This document shows, piece by piece, positions 18,422-26,317 of a DNA stretch of 64,000 nt. Numbering within the stretch: position 1 is the stretch's first letter; the number at the start of each line of letters is the position of its first letter. The notes under the pieces are model-generated. The model had not been told where the DNA came from. It saw only the letters and a list, made by a program, of their open reading frames with translations, and searched no databases. The stretch comes from Marinobacter sp. F4216. GTDB taxonomy: Bacteria > Pseudomonadota > Gammaproteobacteria > Pseudomonadales > Oleiphilaceae. The translations under genes were made by a program, and so were the position numbers. The stretch is taken from contig NZ_JAIOUO010000007.1 in NCBI RefSeq assembly GCF_019931195.1, positions 62,001 through 126,000 of the forward strand. Reading direction: 5' to 3'.

Positions 18422-19756
18422 ATGGAAAAAATGATGACACTCTGGACAGGTAGTGGCCTGTTCAATATAGAGCCGGGCCAGGTGGTGATGATCGCCATCG
18501 GCCTTCTCCTGCTGTTCCTCGCGATCCGCAAGGGCTTTGAGCCGTTGCTGCTGGTGCCTATTGGTTTCGGCGGTATTCTGGCGAACATCCCGGAGGCAGG
18601 ACTAGCCCTGTCTGCGGCGGAAAATGCCATCCACTTCGCGCTGAAAAACGGTACGGCCGAAGCGCTGGTCGCGCTGGCGGCGCCTCTGGATGTGGCTTAT
18701 CAGGCCGGGCAGGCGGTAACGCCCGAACTGAAAGAAGCCTTCAAGGTGGCTATTAAAGAAGCCAGTCACACCCAGATGGCCCTGGCGAATGCTGCGGCCC
18801 AGGACCTCGGCTACGGCAACGGCATGCTGTATAACTTCTACACCGTGGTTATCGGCAGCACCATCGGGCCGCTGCTGATCTTCATGGGTGTAGGCGCGAT
18901 GACCGACTTCGGTCCGCTGCTGGCCAATCCGAAGACCCTGCTGCTGGGCGCTGCTGCTCAGTTCGGTATCTTCGGCACGGTTATCGGCGCTGCGCTGCTG
19001 GACTGGACCGGCGTTCTGGAGTTCACCATTCTGGAAGCGGCGGCTATTGGTATCATCGGTGGTGCTGATGGCCCGACCTCCATCTACGTGTCCAGCGTAC
19101 TGGCTCCGCATCTGCTGGGTGCGATCGCGGTTTCGGCCTATGCCTACATGGCGCTGGTTCCGATGATTCAGCCGCCGATCATGAAGGCGCTGACTTCTGC
19201 GGAAGAGCGGAAGATCAAGATGTCCCAGCTGCGCCCGGTCAGCAAGCGCGAGAAGATTGCGTTCCCGCTGGTGGTTCTGATTGCGGTTGTGCTGTTCCTG
19301 CCGGATGCGGCGCCGCTGCTGGGTATGTTCTGCTTCGGTAACCTGATGCGTGAGTGTGGTGTGGTTGAGCGTCTGAGCGATACTGCCCAGAATGCGCTGA
19401 TCAACATCGTGACCATCTTCCTGGGCCTGTCCGTAGGCTCCAAGCTGATGGCGGACAAGTTCCTGGATGGCCAGACTCTGGGTATCCTGGGCCTGGGTAT
19501 CGTAGCCTTTGGCGTAGGTACCGCATCGGGTGTTCTGATGGCCAAGTTGATGAACAAGCTCAGTAAAGAGCAGATCAACCCGCTGATCGGTTCTGCCGGT
19601 GTATCTGCGGTGCCGATGGCAGCGCGGGTATCCAACAAGGTTGGTCTGGAAGCCAACCCGCAGAACTTCCTGCTGATGCACGCCATGGGCCCGAACGTGG
19701 CAGGTGTTATCGGCTCTGCAGTTGCTGCGGGTGTGATGATCAAGCTGTTGGGCTGA
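18422..19756 (+). CDS. oadB: oxaloacetate decarboxylase beta subunit (Na+ pump)
   Basis: Integral membrane subunit that decarboxylates carboxybiotin and exports Na+. The 444-residue protein is almost all TM helices and carries the family motif [16 protein letters not shown], with the essential Asp, and the second signature [17 protein letters not shown]. The start ATG at 18422 is 13 nt past the oadA stop. A short N-terminal stretch before TM1 ([17 protein letters not shown]) is normal. It closes the oadGAB operon; an intrinsic terminator follows at once. Confidence 0.96.
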   Translation: MEKMMTLWTGSGLFNIEPGQVVMIAIGLLLLFLAIRKGFEPLLLVPIGFGGILANIPEAGLALSAAENAIHFALKNGTAEALVALAAPLDVAYQAGQAVTPELKEAFKVAIKEASHTQMALANAAAQDLGYGNGMLYNFYTVVIGSTIGPLLIFMGVGAMTDFGPLLANPKTLLLGAAAQFGIFGTVIGAALLDWTGVLEFTILEAAAIGIIGGADGPTSIYVSSVLAPHLLGAIAVSAYAYMALVPMIQPPIMKALTSAEERKIKMSQLRPVSKREKIAFPLVVLIAVVLFLPDAAPLLGMFCFGNLMRECGVVERLSDTAQNALINIVTIFLGLSVGSKLMADKFLDGQTLGILGLGIVAFGVGTASGVLMAKLMNKLSKEQINPLIGSAGVSAVPMAARVSNKVGLEANPQNFLLMHAMGPNVAGVIGSAVAAGVMIKLLG

Positions 19757-19777
19757 TCTTTACATCGCAGTACGGAG

Positions 19778-19802
19778 AACCCCGCCTTTGTGCGGGGTTT
19801 TC
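19778..19802 (+). terminator. intrinsic terminator of oadGAB
   Basis: AACCCCGC, 6-nt loop, GCGGGGTT then TT, 21 nt after the oadB stop. The stem resembles the tRNA-cluster terminator elsewhere in the window. Confidence 0.88.
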
Positions 19803-19836
19803 TTGTTTTGGGGCAGCGAACGTAAATGTTCGGGCG

Positions 19837-19936
19837 CGTTAGGGGTGTCTGTTCAGGAATGTCTGAGGCCAAGGATGGCCGAAGGCAAGCGCACATGGAT
19901 GTGCTTGTAGCGTTTCCTGAACAGACACCCCTAACG
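19837..19936. repeat. 100-bp hairpin element with 23-bp perfect inverted arms
   Basis: Arms CGTTAGGGGTGTCTGTTCAG+GAA (19837-19859) and its exact reverse complement (19914-19936) enclose 54 nt. The loop has two further inverted repeats: GGCC-AAGGAT-GGCC (19868-19881) and AAGC-G-CACAT-GG-ATGTGCTT (around 19887-19906). Folded single strands would make a long stem with two inner hairpins. There is no transposase and no clear target duplication. It lies between the oadB terminator and the convergent dnaE2 stop. It looks like a dispersed non-coding hairpin or MITE-like element, but no second copy is present in this window. Confidence 0.8.
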
Positions 19937-19950
19937 GGCTTCTCCAGAGA

Positions 19951-22900
19951 TTAGTGAAAATCCCTCGAACTAACCGGAAGTTTTTGAATCAGGTGGCTCA
20001 GGTCAGAGAGCTTTCCGGCCATGACATGAACGATGTCTCCCTCACGTTCCAGCACGCCTTTCACATGCAGAAGCCGCGCGGTTAACAATGGCTTGCGTTG
20101 GCGACGGGCGGTTTCCAGCCAGACCACGACGTTCACGTTGCCGGTTTCGTCTTCCAGGGTCACGAAGGTAACGCCGGAGGCGGAGCCGGGGCGTTGGCGG
20201 CCGGTGACCAGCCCGGCGATCTGAACGGGTACGCCGGCCCGGGTGGATTTGAGCTCTTCGGCGGTGTGGCAGAACTTCAGATGGCCCTGTTCCCGGAGCA
20301 GGGCGAGGGGGTGGCGCTGGAGGCTGAGGCCCAGGCTGGCGTAGTCGGCCAGAACGTTCTGGCCTTCGCTGGGTTCTGGCAGCTGCTCGCAATGATCGGG
20401 CTGATAGTCTTCGGGGGCTTCCGCCGCGAACAGTTCCGTGGGTTGTTCGTGATCGAGCAGTTGCCAGTAGGCCTGATGTCGGTTGGTGGCGAATGCCGGC
20501 ATGGCATTGGCGCCAGCCAGCATTTCCATATCTCGCTGGTTGAGGCCAGCGAGTTTTCGTAGTTCACCGGCGGATCGGTAACCTCCTGCAGGCCGTTGCT
20601 CGCACAGCCGTTGGGCACCGGCAGAGGAGAGCCCCTGTACCAGTCGAAGCCCCAGCCGTAGGTGTTGGTCCGGGCCTTCCAGGGTGTGGTCCCACTGGCT
20701 GTGATTTACATCCATCGGCAGAACACTGACCTGATGTCGCTTGGCATCCTGAACCAGTTGGGATGGGGAGTAGAAGCCCATGGGCTGGCTGTTCAGGAGT
20801 GCGCAGTAGAAGGCAGCGGGGTGGTGGCGTTTGATCCAGGCAGACACATACACTAGCAGCGCGAAGCTAGCGGCGTGGGATTCCGGGAAGCCGTACCCGC
20901 CGAAACCGCAGATTTGTTGGTATAAACGCTCGGCGAAGTCGGCGTCGTGGCCTCGTTCGAGCATGCCGCTAATCAGTTTTTCCCGGAACGGGGTCAGGTC
21001 GCCGTGGGATTTCCAGGCGGCCATGGCCCGGCGGAGCTGGTCGGCTTCCCCGGCAGAGAATCCGGCGGCCACCATGGCCAGTTTTATCACCTGTTCCTGA
21101 AAGATCGGCACACCAAGGGTGCGTTCCAGCACTTTGCGGATGGCGTCGTTGGGGTAGCTGACTGGCTCCAGGCCGTGCTTGCGGCGCAGGTACGGGTGCA
21201 CCATGTCGCCCTGGATGGGGCCGGGCCGGACAATGGCCACTTCGATCACCAGGTCGTAATAGGTTTCCGGTTTCAGCCGGGGCAGCATGTTGATCTGGGC
21301 GCGGGATTCCACCTGGAATACGCCGATGCTATCGCCGGTTTGCAGCATGGCGTAGGTGGCCGGGTCTTCCTCCGGGATGTCCTGCATCCGGAACGGCTCG
21401 CCCTTGCGTTCGCTGATCAGAGCCAGTGCTTTGCGAATGGCGGACAGCATACCCAGCGCCAGCACATCCACTTTCATTAAACCAAGGCTTTCCAGGTCGT
21501 CCTTATCCCACTGGATGACGGTCCGGTCGGCCATGGCGGCGTTTTCCACCGGCACCAGTTCCGCCAGTGGCCCGGCGCTGATGACAAAGCCGCCCACGTG
21601 CTGGGACAGGTGGCGCGGGAAACCCAGCAAGGTGTTCACCAGGGTAAAGAACTGGTCCGCCACTCTGGGGTTGCGGGTCAGGCGTTTGTCGAGGATCTGC
21701 TGGCGCCAGTTGGTGGATTTGTCCCGCCAGTCGATGCCTTCCAGCAATTGCTCCACCTGTGCCGGATCAAAGCCCAGTGCCTTGCCCACATCGCGAATGG
21801 CGCTGCGCGGGCGGTAGCGGATCACGGTGGCGGCGAGAGCGGCCCGCTCGCGGGAGTAGCGCTGGTAGATGTACTGGATGACTTCTTCCCGGCGTTCGTG
21901 CTCGAAGTCCACGTCGATATCGGGCGGTTCGTTGCGATCCTTGGAGATGAAACGTTCGAACAGCAGTTCCACGCGGGCCGGGTTTACTTCGGTAATGCCC
22001 AGGCAGTAGCACACGGCGGAATTGGCAGCGGAGCCGCGGCCCTGGCACAGGATGCCCCGGTTGCGGGCAAAGGCGACAATGTCGTGGATGGTGAGGAAGT
22101 AGTGTTCGTACTCCATCTCCGAAATCAGTTCCAGCTCCTTGCGAATCAGGGCCTGTACAGTGAGGGGCGTGCCGCCTGGGTAGCGCCGGCGTTCGCCTTC
22201 GCGAGTCAGGCGTTTCAGGTAGCCGGCGGGGGTTTCGCCTTCCGGTACCAGATCGGGCGGGTATTCGTAGCGCAGGCTGCCGGGCTCGAAGGTGCACTGA
22301 TCGGCGATTTTCAGGCTCTGTTCCAGCCAGGCATCCGGAAATAATCGCTGAATGACAGGCAGCGGCCGAAGGTAGCGTTCGGCATTCTGGAACAGGCAAT
22401 GGCCCGCGTGCTCGACGGTGGTGTGATGGTGCAGGGCAGTGAGCACATCCTGCAGGGGCTGGCGTTCCCGGCTGTGCATGTGGACATCGCCGGTGGCGGT
22501 AATCGGGCAGCGCAGTTGATCGGCGAGCCAGCGGATACGGGACAGCTTCTGTTCTTCGCCGGATTCCAGCGTGCGGGTGGCCGCCAGCCATAACCGGTGC
22601 TCGAACAGGCGCAATAACCATTCACCGCAGGCCAGCGCCTGATCGGCACTGGCTTCCGCCGGTGCCGGTGGGTTCCACAGGCACAGGCAGTCGTCCAGGG
22701 TGTGGGTTTCGATGTCCCGAAAAAACAGCTGGTACTGACCCTTTTCAGCCCGGCGTCGACCGGTGGTGATCAGCTGGCATAATTGACCATAGCCCCTGCG
22801 GGTGCGGGCCAGCAGCACGAACCGGGGTATGCAGGCCTCCGGCGGGGCATCGTCCAGTTCAAAGTGGCTGCCGGTGATGAGCTGTACCGGACTGTCCTTC

Positions 22901-23070
22901 AGGGCGGCCCAGGCCCGGGGGATGCCGGCCACGGAGCAGGCATCGGTGATTGCCAGTGCCCGGTAGCCCAGCCCAGCGGCACGCTCAGCCAGTTCATGAG
23001 GATGAGACGCACCGGTTAAAAAGCTGAAATTGCTGACACAGGTGAGTTCGGCGTAGCCCGGTCGCTCCAT
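19951..23070 (-). CDS. dnaE2: error-prone DNA polymerase DnaE2 (ImuC)
   Basis: Replicative-type C-family polymerase without a proofreading partner that performs translesion synthesis with ImuA and ImuB. From the ATG at 23070 it is 1039 residues. The PHP domain opens YAELTCVSNFSFLTGASHP, the family's N-terminal signature; the polymerase core has CQGRGSAANSAVCYCLGIT and the catalytic aspartates in PDIDVDFEHERR; SQHVGGFVIS and the helix-hairpin-helix and OB-fold regions follow near the C-terminus. The ATG shares one base with the imuB stop (TGATG), so translation is coupled. A GTG four codons upstream is less likely. It is the third gene of the SOS cassette headed by imuA. Confidence 0.95.
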   Translation of the reverse strand: MERPGYAELTCVSNFSFLTGASHPHELAERAAGLGYRALAITDACSVAGIPRAWAALKDSPVQLITGSHFELDDAPPEACIPRFVLLARTRRGYGQLCQLITTGRRRAEKGQYQLFFRDIETHTLDDCLCLWNPPAPAEASADQALACGEWLLRLFEHRLWLAATRTLESGEEQKLSRIRWLADQLRCPITATGDVHMHSRERQPLQDVLTALHHHTTVEHAGHCLFQNAERYLRPLPVIQRLFPDAWLEQSLKIADQCTFEPGSLRYEYPPDLVPEGETPAGYLKRLTREGERRRYPGGTPLTVQALIRKELELISEMEYEHYFLTIHDIVAFARNRGILCQGRGSAANSAVCYCLGITEVNPARVELLFERFISKDRNEPPDIDVDFEHERREEVIQYIYQRYSRERAALAATVIRYRPRSAIRDVGKALGFDPAQVEQLLEGIDWRDKSTNWRQQILDKRLTRNPRVADQFFTLVNTLLGFPRHLSQHVGGFVISAGPLAELVPVENAAMADRTVIQWDKDDLESLGLMKVDVLALGMLSAIRKALALISERKGEPFRMQDIPEEDPATYAMLQTGDSIGVFQVESRAQINMLPRLKPETYYDLVIEVAIVRPGPIQGDMVHPYLRRKHGLEPVSYPNDAIRKVLERTLGVPIFQEQVIKLAMVAAGFSAGEADQLRRAMAAWKSHGDLTPFREKLISGMLERGHDADFAERLYQQICGFGGYGFPESHAASFALLVYVSAWIKRHHPAAFYCALLNSQPMGFYSPSQLVQDAKRHQVSVLPMDVNHSQWDHTLEGPDQHLRLGLRLVQGLSSAGAQRLCEQRPAGGYRSAGELRKLAGLNQRDMEMLAGANAMPAFATNRHQAYWQLLDHEQPTELFAAEAPEDYQPDHCEQLPEPSEGQNVLADYASLGLSLQRHPLALLREQGHLKFCHTAEELKSTRAGVPVQIAGLVTGRQRPGSASGVTFVTLEDETGNVNVVVWLETARRQRKPLLTARLLHVKGVLEREGDIVHVMAGKLSDLSHLIQKLPVSSRDFH

Positions 23071-24482
23071 CAGCCAAACCACCCGTGTATGTACCAGCCG
23101 CCTTGAGTATCCCGGAATACCCAGGCCAACTGGCCGCTATCGAGCTGGGCAATGTAGTAGTCCCGAAGTACTCGCTGGCCATCCCACCAGCCGCCACTGA
23201 TGCGTTCCGGGCCTGCAAACCACGCCTGTGGGGGTGAGGTCAGCGGTTGTGGTCCTTGCAGCAGCCACAGCGGGCGGCGGGGCAAACCGGTTGTTTCGGT
23301 GGGCTGGTGCTTGCGCGCCAGGCTTGCGGCACTCCAGGCCCGCTCCGGGCGGTGGTCAGCCTGTGGAGCCAGCTGGCTCAGGGCAGATTCGCCGAGCCGG
23401 GCCTGAAGCCGACTCATCAGGGTGTGCCAGGCTTCGTTCAGATCCTGGGTTTCGCCCAGCAGGTCCCGTTCGGTGGGGGCTTCGCGACCGAGAAACCGTT
23501 TCACTGACAGCTGTAGGGACAGCACCGGAGCCCGGAGAGGGTGCCGTTCCAGCCTCAGGCGAATCAGATTCAGGAAGGCTTCGGCCCGGTGTTCCGGCCC
23601 GGAGGTTCGGATTCGCAGGCGGGTGGGTTCCTCATGCCGGTGCTGAAGCGTCAGGAACAGGGTATCGGTTTCCTGCTGGCGCCAGCACAGGTCGTCTTCC
23701 AGATCGGACAGGATACGCTGAAGCGGGAAAAGCAGCCCCTGAGTCTGTTCGATTTCCCGTGCGAAGTCCGCCTGTTGCCGGAACTGGTGGGGTGGCTGCC
23801 AGTCCGGTTGGGGGTCGGGCCGGGAGCCGAGGATCTTCTGCACACGCGCCAGAGTTTCCGGCGACAGCCGCCGGGCCAGTTCCGCCGGTGGCAGGTCAAA
23901 CACTTGCTGAAGGCGATCCAGTCCCAGACGCTGCAGGCGGGTGCAGGTGCGCTCATCGAACTCCGCCACTTGCAGGGGCAGCTGACCAAGGGTGCGCAGA
24001 ATGTGGTCCCGGTCGGCGTTGCATTCGCCCTTGCCGGTGCGGGCAATCAGTCTGGCCGCCAGGGGGGTATGCCCGAGCCCGCTCCAGGCGGTGAGTTGAT
24101 GTTCATCCAGAGCCTGCTCCACGGTTTGCCACACAGCTGGCAGACCGCCGTAAAGCCGTTGCAGGCTGCCGACTTCGGCCAGTAATCCATTCGGTGGTCT
24201 GGGCACCACATGGGCAGCGTACCGGTACAGCCAGCGAGCCTGCCCTTCCAGAATCCGGGCCTGCTGTTGATCATCGGCCTGTACGATGGCCAATTCCGGC
24301 GCCAGCGTGATGGCGGTTTTCAGGCGCATGCCGACCTGTACACCCAGTTCCCGGGCTTCCGGGCAGGCCTGGAGGACGGTTTGTCCGGAGCCGTCGACAA
24401 TCACCAGTGCGCCAGAGTCCTCCCGGGCACGCCGGATGTGATCCAGCAACAGGTGCGGAAAGTGCAGGTACAGCCAGATCAT
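23070..24482 (-). CDS. imuB: ImuB, catalytically inactive Y-family polymerase homologue
   Basis: Y-family-like adaptor that links DnaE2 to the sliding clamp during mutagenic repair. From the ATG at 24482 it is 470 residues, opening MIWLYLHFPHLLLDHI. The Y-family fold is visible (LGVQVGMRLKTAITLAP, GLLAEVGSLQRLYGG), but the first metal ligand Asp (usually in a DxDxFF-type start) and the Asp-Glu pair are replaced by YLHFP and AEVGS. This is normal for ImuB. A helix-hairpin-helix segment follows (RLGLDRLQQVFDLPPAELARR). The open frame extends upstream into imuA, but that part is not conserved. It lies 7 nt after the imuA stop. Confidence 0.9.
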   Translation of the reverse strand: MIWLYLHFPHLLLDHIRRAREDSGALVIVDGSGQTVLQACPEARELGVQVGMRLKTAITLAPELAIVQADDQQQARILEGQARWLYRYAAHVVPRPPNGLLAEVGSLQRLYGGLPAVWQTVEQALDEHQLTAWSGLGHTPLAARLIARTGKGECNADRDHILRTLGQLPLQVAEFDERTCTRLQRLGLDRLQQVFDLPPAELARRLSPETLARVQKILGSRPDPQPDWQPPHQFRQQADFAREIEQTQGLLFPLQRILSDLEDDLCWRQQETDTLFLTLQHRHEEPTRLRIRTSGPEHRAEAFLNLIRLRLERHPLRAPVLSLQLSVKRFLGREAPTERDLLGETQDLNEAWHTLMSRLQARLGESALSQLAPQADHRPERAWSAASLARKHQPTETTGLPRRPLWLLQGPQPLTSPPQAWFAGPERISGGWWDGQRVLRDYYIAQLDSGQLAWVFRDTQGGWYIHGWFG

Positions 24483-24489
24483 GACGAGG

Positions 24490-25194
24490 TTACCGGTTGG
24501 CGGCGGTTCCTGGCCCCTGTCGCCAGGGCCCCCGGATGATGCGAGGTGTTTCCTGGCTGGCCAGGTCTGCCCGGTGCCCCATGCTGAGCGAACAGCGCTG
24601 GCCGGGCCAGCTACCACGGCGCTTCACAATATTCACTTTCAGTGCCTGATGATCGCCGGGGGTCAGCTCAAGGCGCAGGGCGGCGGGAGAGTTCTGCTCT
24701 GCGTGGTGGCGTTCCCGAAACAGTACACACACATTGCTGCCAGCTTCGGCAGCCAGTTGCAGGCGCCGGATATCCCGGGCGGCCAGCTTATCGGGCCAGG
24801 CCATGACCAGACCGGTGACCGGTGAGCGCAGGCAGTTTTCCAGTGTCCACAGGAAATCGCCCTGGTTGTCGGTGTGCACCATCACAACCTGATCCAGGTT
24901 CACGCCTTCCCGTGCCAGAGCCGGGGCATAGGGGGTGTGCGGTGGGTTGATCCAGAACACGGTTTTTCCGCGATGGGACAGCCGCTGCATCAGTGGCAGC
25001 AACAGGTGCAGTTCACCAATACCGGGGGCATCCAGCAGGCATTCGCTGAGTGCACCGGTGGGCCAGCCGAGTCCGCCCAGTTGGTTGTCCAGGCGCTGGT
25101 AGCCGGTTGACTCGGCGGGTTGGTGTGTGGCGGTGTGACGGTGCCCCTGCCAGACACGGGCATCCCGCATCAGGGTGTTTAGCAGTTCGCTCAT
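24490..25194 (-). CDS. imuA: ImuA, SulA/RecA-like SOS mutagenesis protein
   Basis: First gene of the imuA-imuB-dnaE2 cassette. ImuA proteins are RecA-fold homologues needed for DnaE2-dependent mutagenesis. The 234-residue protein has the recognisable core LDNQLGGLGWPTGALSECLLDAPGIGELHLLLPLM, split here as the RecA-like strand and degenerate P-loop region, followed by KTVFWINPPHTPYAPALA and ITGLVMAWPDKL-like strand. The P-loop lacks a canonical GKT, as usual for the SulA-like branch. A LexA box lies 17 nt upstream of the ATG, so the cassette is under SOS control. Confidence 0.88.
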   Translation of the reverse strand: MSELLNTLMRDARVWQGHRHTATHQPAESTGYQRLDNQLGGLGWPTGALSECLLDAPGIGELHLLLPLMQRLSHRGKTVFWINPPHTPYAPALAREGVNLDQVVMVHTDNQGDFLWTLENCLRSPVTGLVMAWPDKLAARDIRRLQLAAEAGSNVCVLFRERHHAEQNSPAALRLELTPGDHQALKVNIVKRRGSWPGQRCSLSMGHRADLASQETPRIIRGPWRQGPGTAANR

Positions 25195-25211
25195 GGGAGT
25201 CTCTCAAAATA

Positions 25212-25227
25212 CTGTTTAAATATACAG
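25212..25227 (-). promoter_or_regulatory. LexA (SOS) box of imuA-imuB-dnaE2
   Basis: CTGTTTAAATATACAG matches the CTG-N10-CAG gammaproteobacterial LexA operator, with an AT-rich core, and is nearly palindromic with outer TA pairs on both sides (TACTG...CAGTA). It lies 17-32 nt upstream of the imuA ATG, overlapping the expected promoter. Confidence 0.88.
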
Positions 25228-25290
25228 TATTCTGAAAGGGGCATGATTTCAAGTTAAACGGCGGGGTGTTTCGGAGAGCGTTTGGTTAAA

Positions 25291-25318
25291 TCGCCGGTGA
25301 TTGGGAAACCACCGGCGA
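25291..25318 (-). terminator. hairpin after the MerP-like gene, possible weak terminator
   Basis: TCGCCGGTG, 10-nt loop, CACCGGCGA: a perfect 9-bp stem 20 nt past the MerP-like stop on the minus strand. Only ATTTAA follows, so termination is likely partial. It separates the Mer-like pair from the SOS cassette. Confidence 0.5.
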
Positions 25319-25337
25319 AGGCATCAGGCGGGAGCGT

Positions 25338-25652
25338 TTATTGCTGGATTTCAGAGTGGAAACCAACGTCTTTGCGAATGGCCTGCATGAAATCTTTGGG
25401 GCCGCTTTGTGAGGCATCGTAGTAAACAATGGCGGTTTTTGTGTCCAGAGAAGCTTTGACGCTTTCCACTCCCGGAACATTGGCGACGGCAGCTTCCACC
25501 AGTGCCGGGCAGGCGGGGGTGGACATGTCATCAATTCGCAGGGTGGTGGATTGCGCTGTACTCTGTGTTTCATCAGCATGGGCCTTAGGCGGCATGGCGG
25601 CGATATGAACCAGAGCGCCCATCAGGGTCAGAATCAGAAGGGTGGTTTTCAT
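25338..25652 (-). CDS. MerP-like periplasmic heavy-metal-associated protein with one cysteine
   Basis: The 104-residue product has a signal peptide (MKTTLLILTLMGALVHIA, cleavage after HADE-like AHA) and one HMA ferredoxin-like fold. It aligns through its whole mature part with MerP: LRIDDMSTPACPALVEAA, VPGVESVKASLDTKTAIVYY and AIRKDVGFHSEIQ. In MerP and other HMA domains the loop is GMTCxxC; here it is DMSTPAC, so only the second cysteine remains. Metal binding as a classical thiol pair is therefore doubtful. The gene is 27 nt after the MerT-like gene and is likely cotranscribed with it. Possible roles (single-thiol metal relay, redox sensing) are inference. Confidence 0.75.
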   Translation of the reverse strand: MKTTLLILTLMGALVHIAAMPPKAHADETQSTAQSTTLRIDDMSTPACPALVEAAVANVPGVESVKASLDTKTAIVYYDASQSGPKDFMQAIRKDVGFHSEIQQ

Positions 25653-25679
25653 GGCGGGTCTCCTTCGTTTGTTATGGGC

Positions 25680-26108
25680 TCAGGCCAGTGCAGGCAGAAC
25701 CATGTATTCGATCAGGTTGATGGCAACCGCCAGGGCCACAGCAAACCAGAACAGCCCCTGGGTCAGGCGAGAAGTCGTGCCCTGGCAACGGCTGCGGCGA
25801 AGGGCCCGGTAGCTGATGGCCAGAAGGGCAACCGTCATGATGGTGGCGGGCACCTGCAGGTAGGTGTAGCGGGTCAGGAAACCTAGCCCGCCGATGCCCA
25901 CACTCAGGGCAATCCAGGGAATCAGGCAGGCGGCCGCGGTCACCAGGGTAGATGCCATGGCCATCACGGCAGTGGTGGCGGCAAAACGCATGGTGGTGTC
26001 TTCGGTGCGACGGGGCATGTAATCGTCCGGCCGTTCCTGAATCCAGGAAAAGTGGCCAGCGACGTGCTCCAGTGGTGGGTAATAGAGTTGTGATTTTTGG
26101 GTATACAT
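25680..26108 (-). CDS. MerT-like three-TM membrane protein with a single transport-site cysteine
   Basis: The 142-residue protein has ~40 hydrophilic residues at the N-terminus (rich in Tyr, Pro and charged residues), then three predicted TM helices: ~41-66, ~75-100 and ~115-137. The first carries LVTAAACLIPWIALSVGIGG, which lines up with the MerT signature ending in a vicinal CC plus Pro and a Gly-rich turn; here CC is AC. The cytoplasmic loop has RRSRCQG, again one Cys where MerT has two. With the MerP-like gene behind it this is best read as a diverged MerT/MerP-type pair, not proven to move mercury. Its leader and a 27-bp upstream motif match those of the DsrE operon. Confidence 0.65.
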   Translation of the reverse strand: MYTQKSQLYYPPLEHVAGHFSWIQERPDDYMPRRTEDTTMRFAATTAVMAMASTLVTAAACLIPWIALSVGIGGLGFLTRYTYLQVPATIMTVALLAISYRALRRSRCQGTTSRLTQGLFWFAVALAVAINLIEYMVLPALA

Positions 26109-26178
26109 GGCGTTGTTCTCCGTTGTTGTGTCCGATCAGTTGGAACAGTTTCAGGTTAAAACGATGAGCCTTTGAGAA

Positions 26179-26205
26179 CTTGGCGGTTCTCTGGTTTAAA
26201 TCGGG
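26179..26205 (-). promoter_or_regulatory. shared upstream motif, copy B (before the MerT-like gene)
   Basis: On the plus strand: CTTGGCGGT, four variable bases (TCTC), TGG, TTTAAATC, GGG. The same 27-nt layout occurs at 29858-29884. It lies 71-97 nt upstream of the MerT-like ATG in the same orientation relative to the gene as the other copy is to dsrE. The common leader GTTCTCCGTTGTTG (plus strand; 26115-26128 here, 29785-29798 there) precedes both start codons. Candidate operator for a common regulator. Confidence 0.55.
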
Positions 26206-26273
26206 TGATGATTGGGAGATTTCGGGCGGAGTGTTGTTAGGGCTTATGAAATCCTGGTCCGAAGGGGGTGCAT

Positions 26274-26304
26274 AAAAAAAGGGGCTCGAATGAGCCCCTT
26301 TTTT
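26274..26304 (-). terminator. intrinsic terminator of the dsrE-decarboxylase-cysK/grx operon
   Basis: A-run, GGGGCTC, 4-nt loop GAAT, GAGCCCC, six T on the plus strand; equally good on the minus strand (seven T), 14 nt past the cysteine synthase-glutaredoxin stop. Confidence 0.88.
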
Positions 26305-26317
26305 ACCTGTCTGATCA

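Noticed and set aside
25281..25300. Partial resemblance to the shared motif (GGTTAAATCGCCGG) between the MerP-like gene and imuA
   Set aside because: It lacks the CTTGGCGGT half at the right spacing and is explained by the hairpin after the MerP-like gene.
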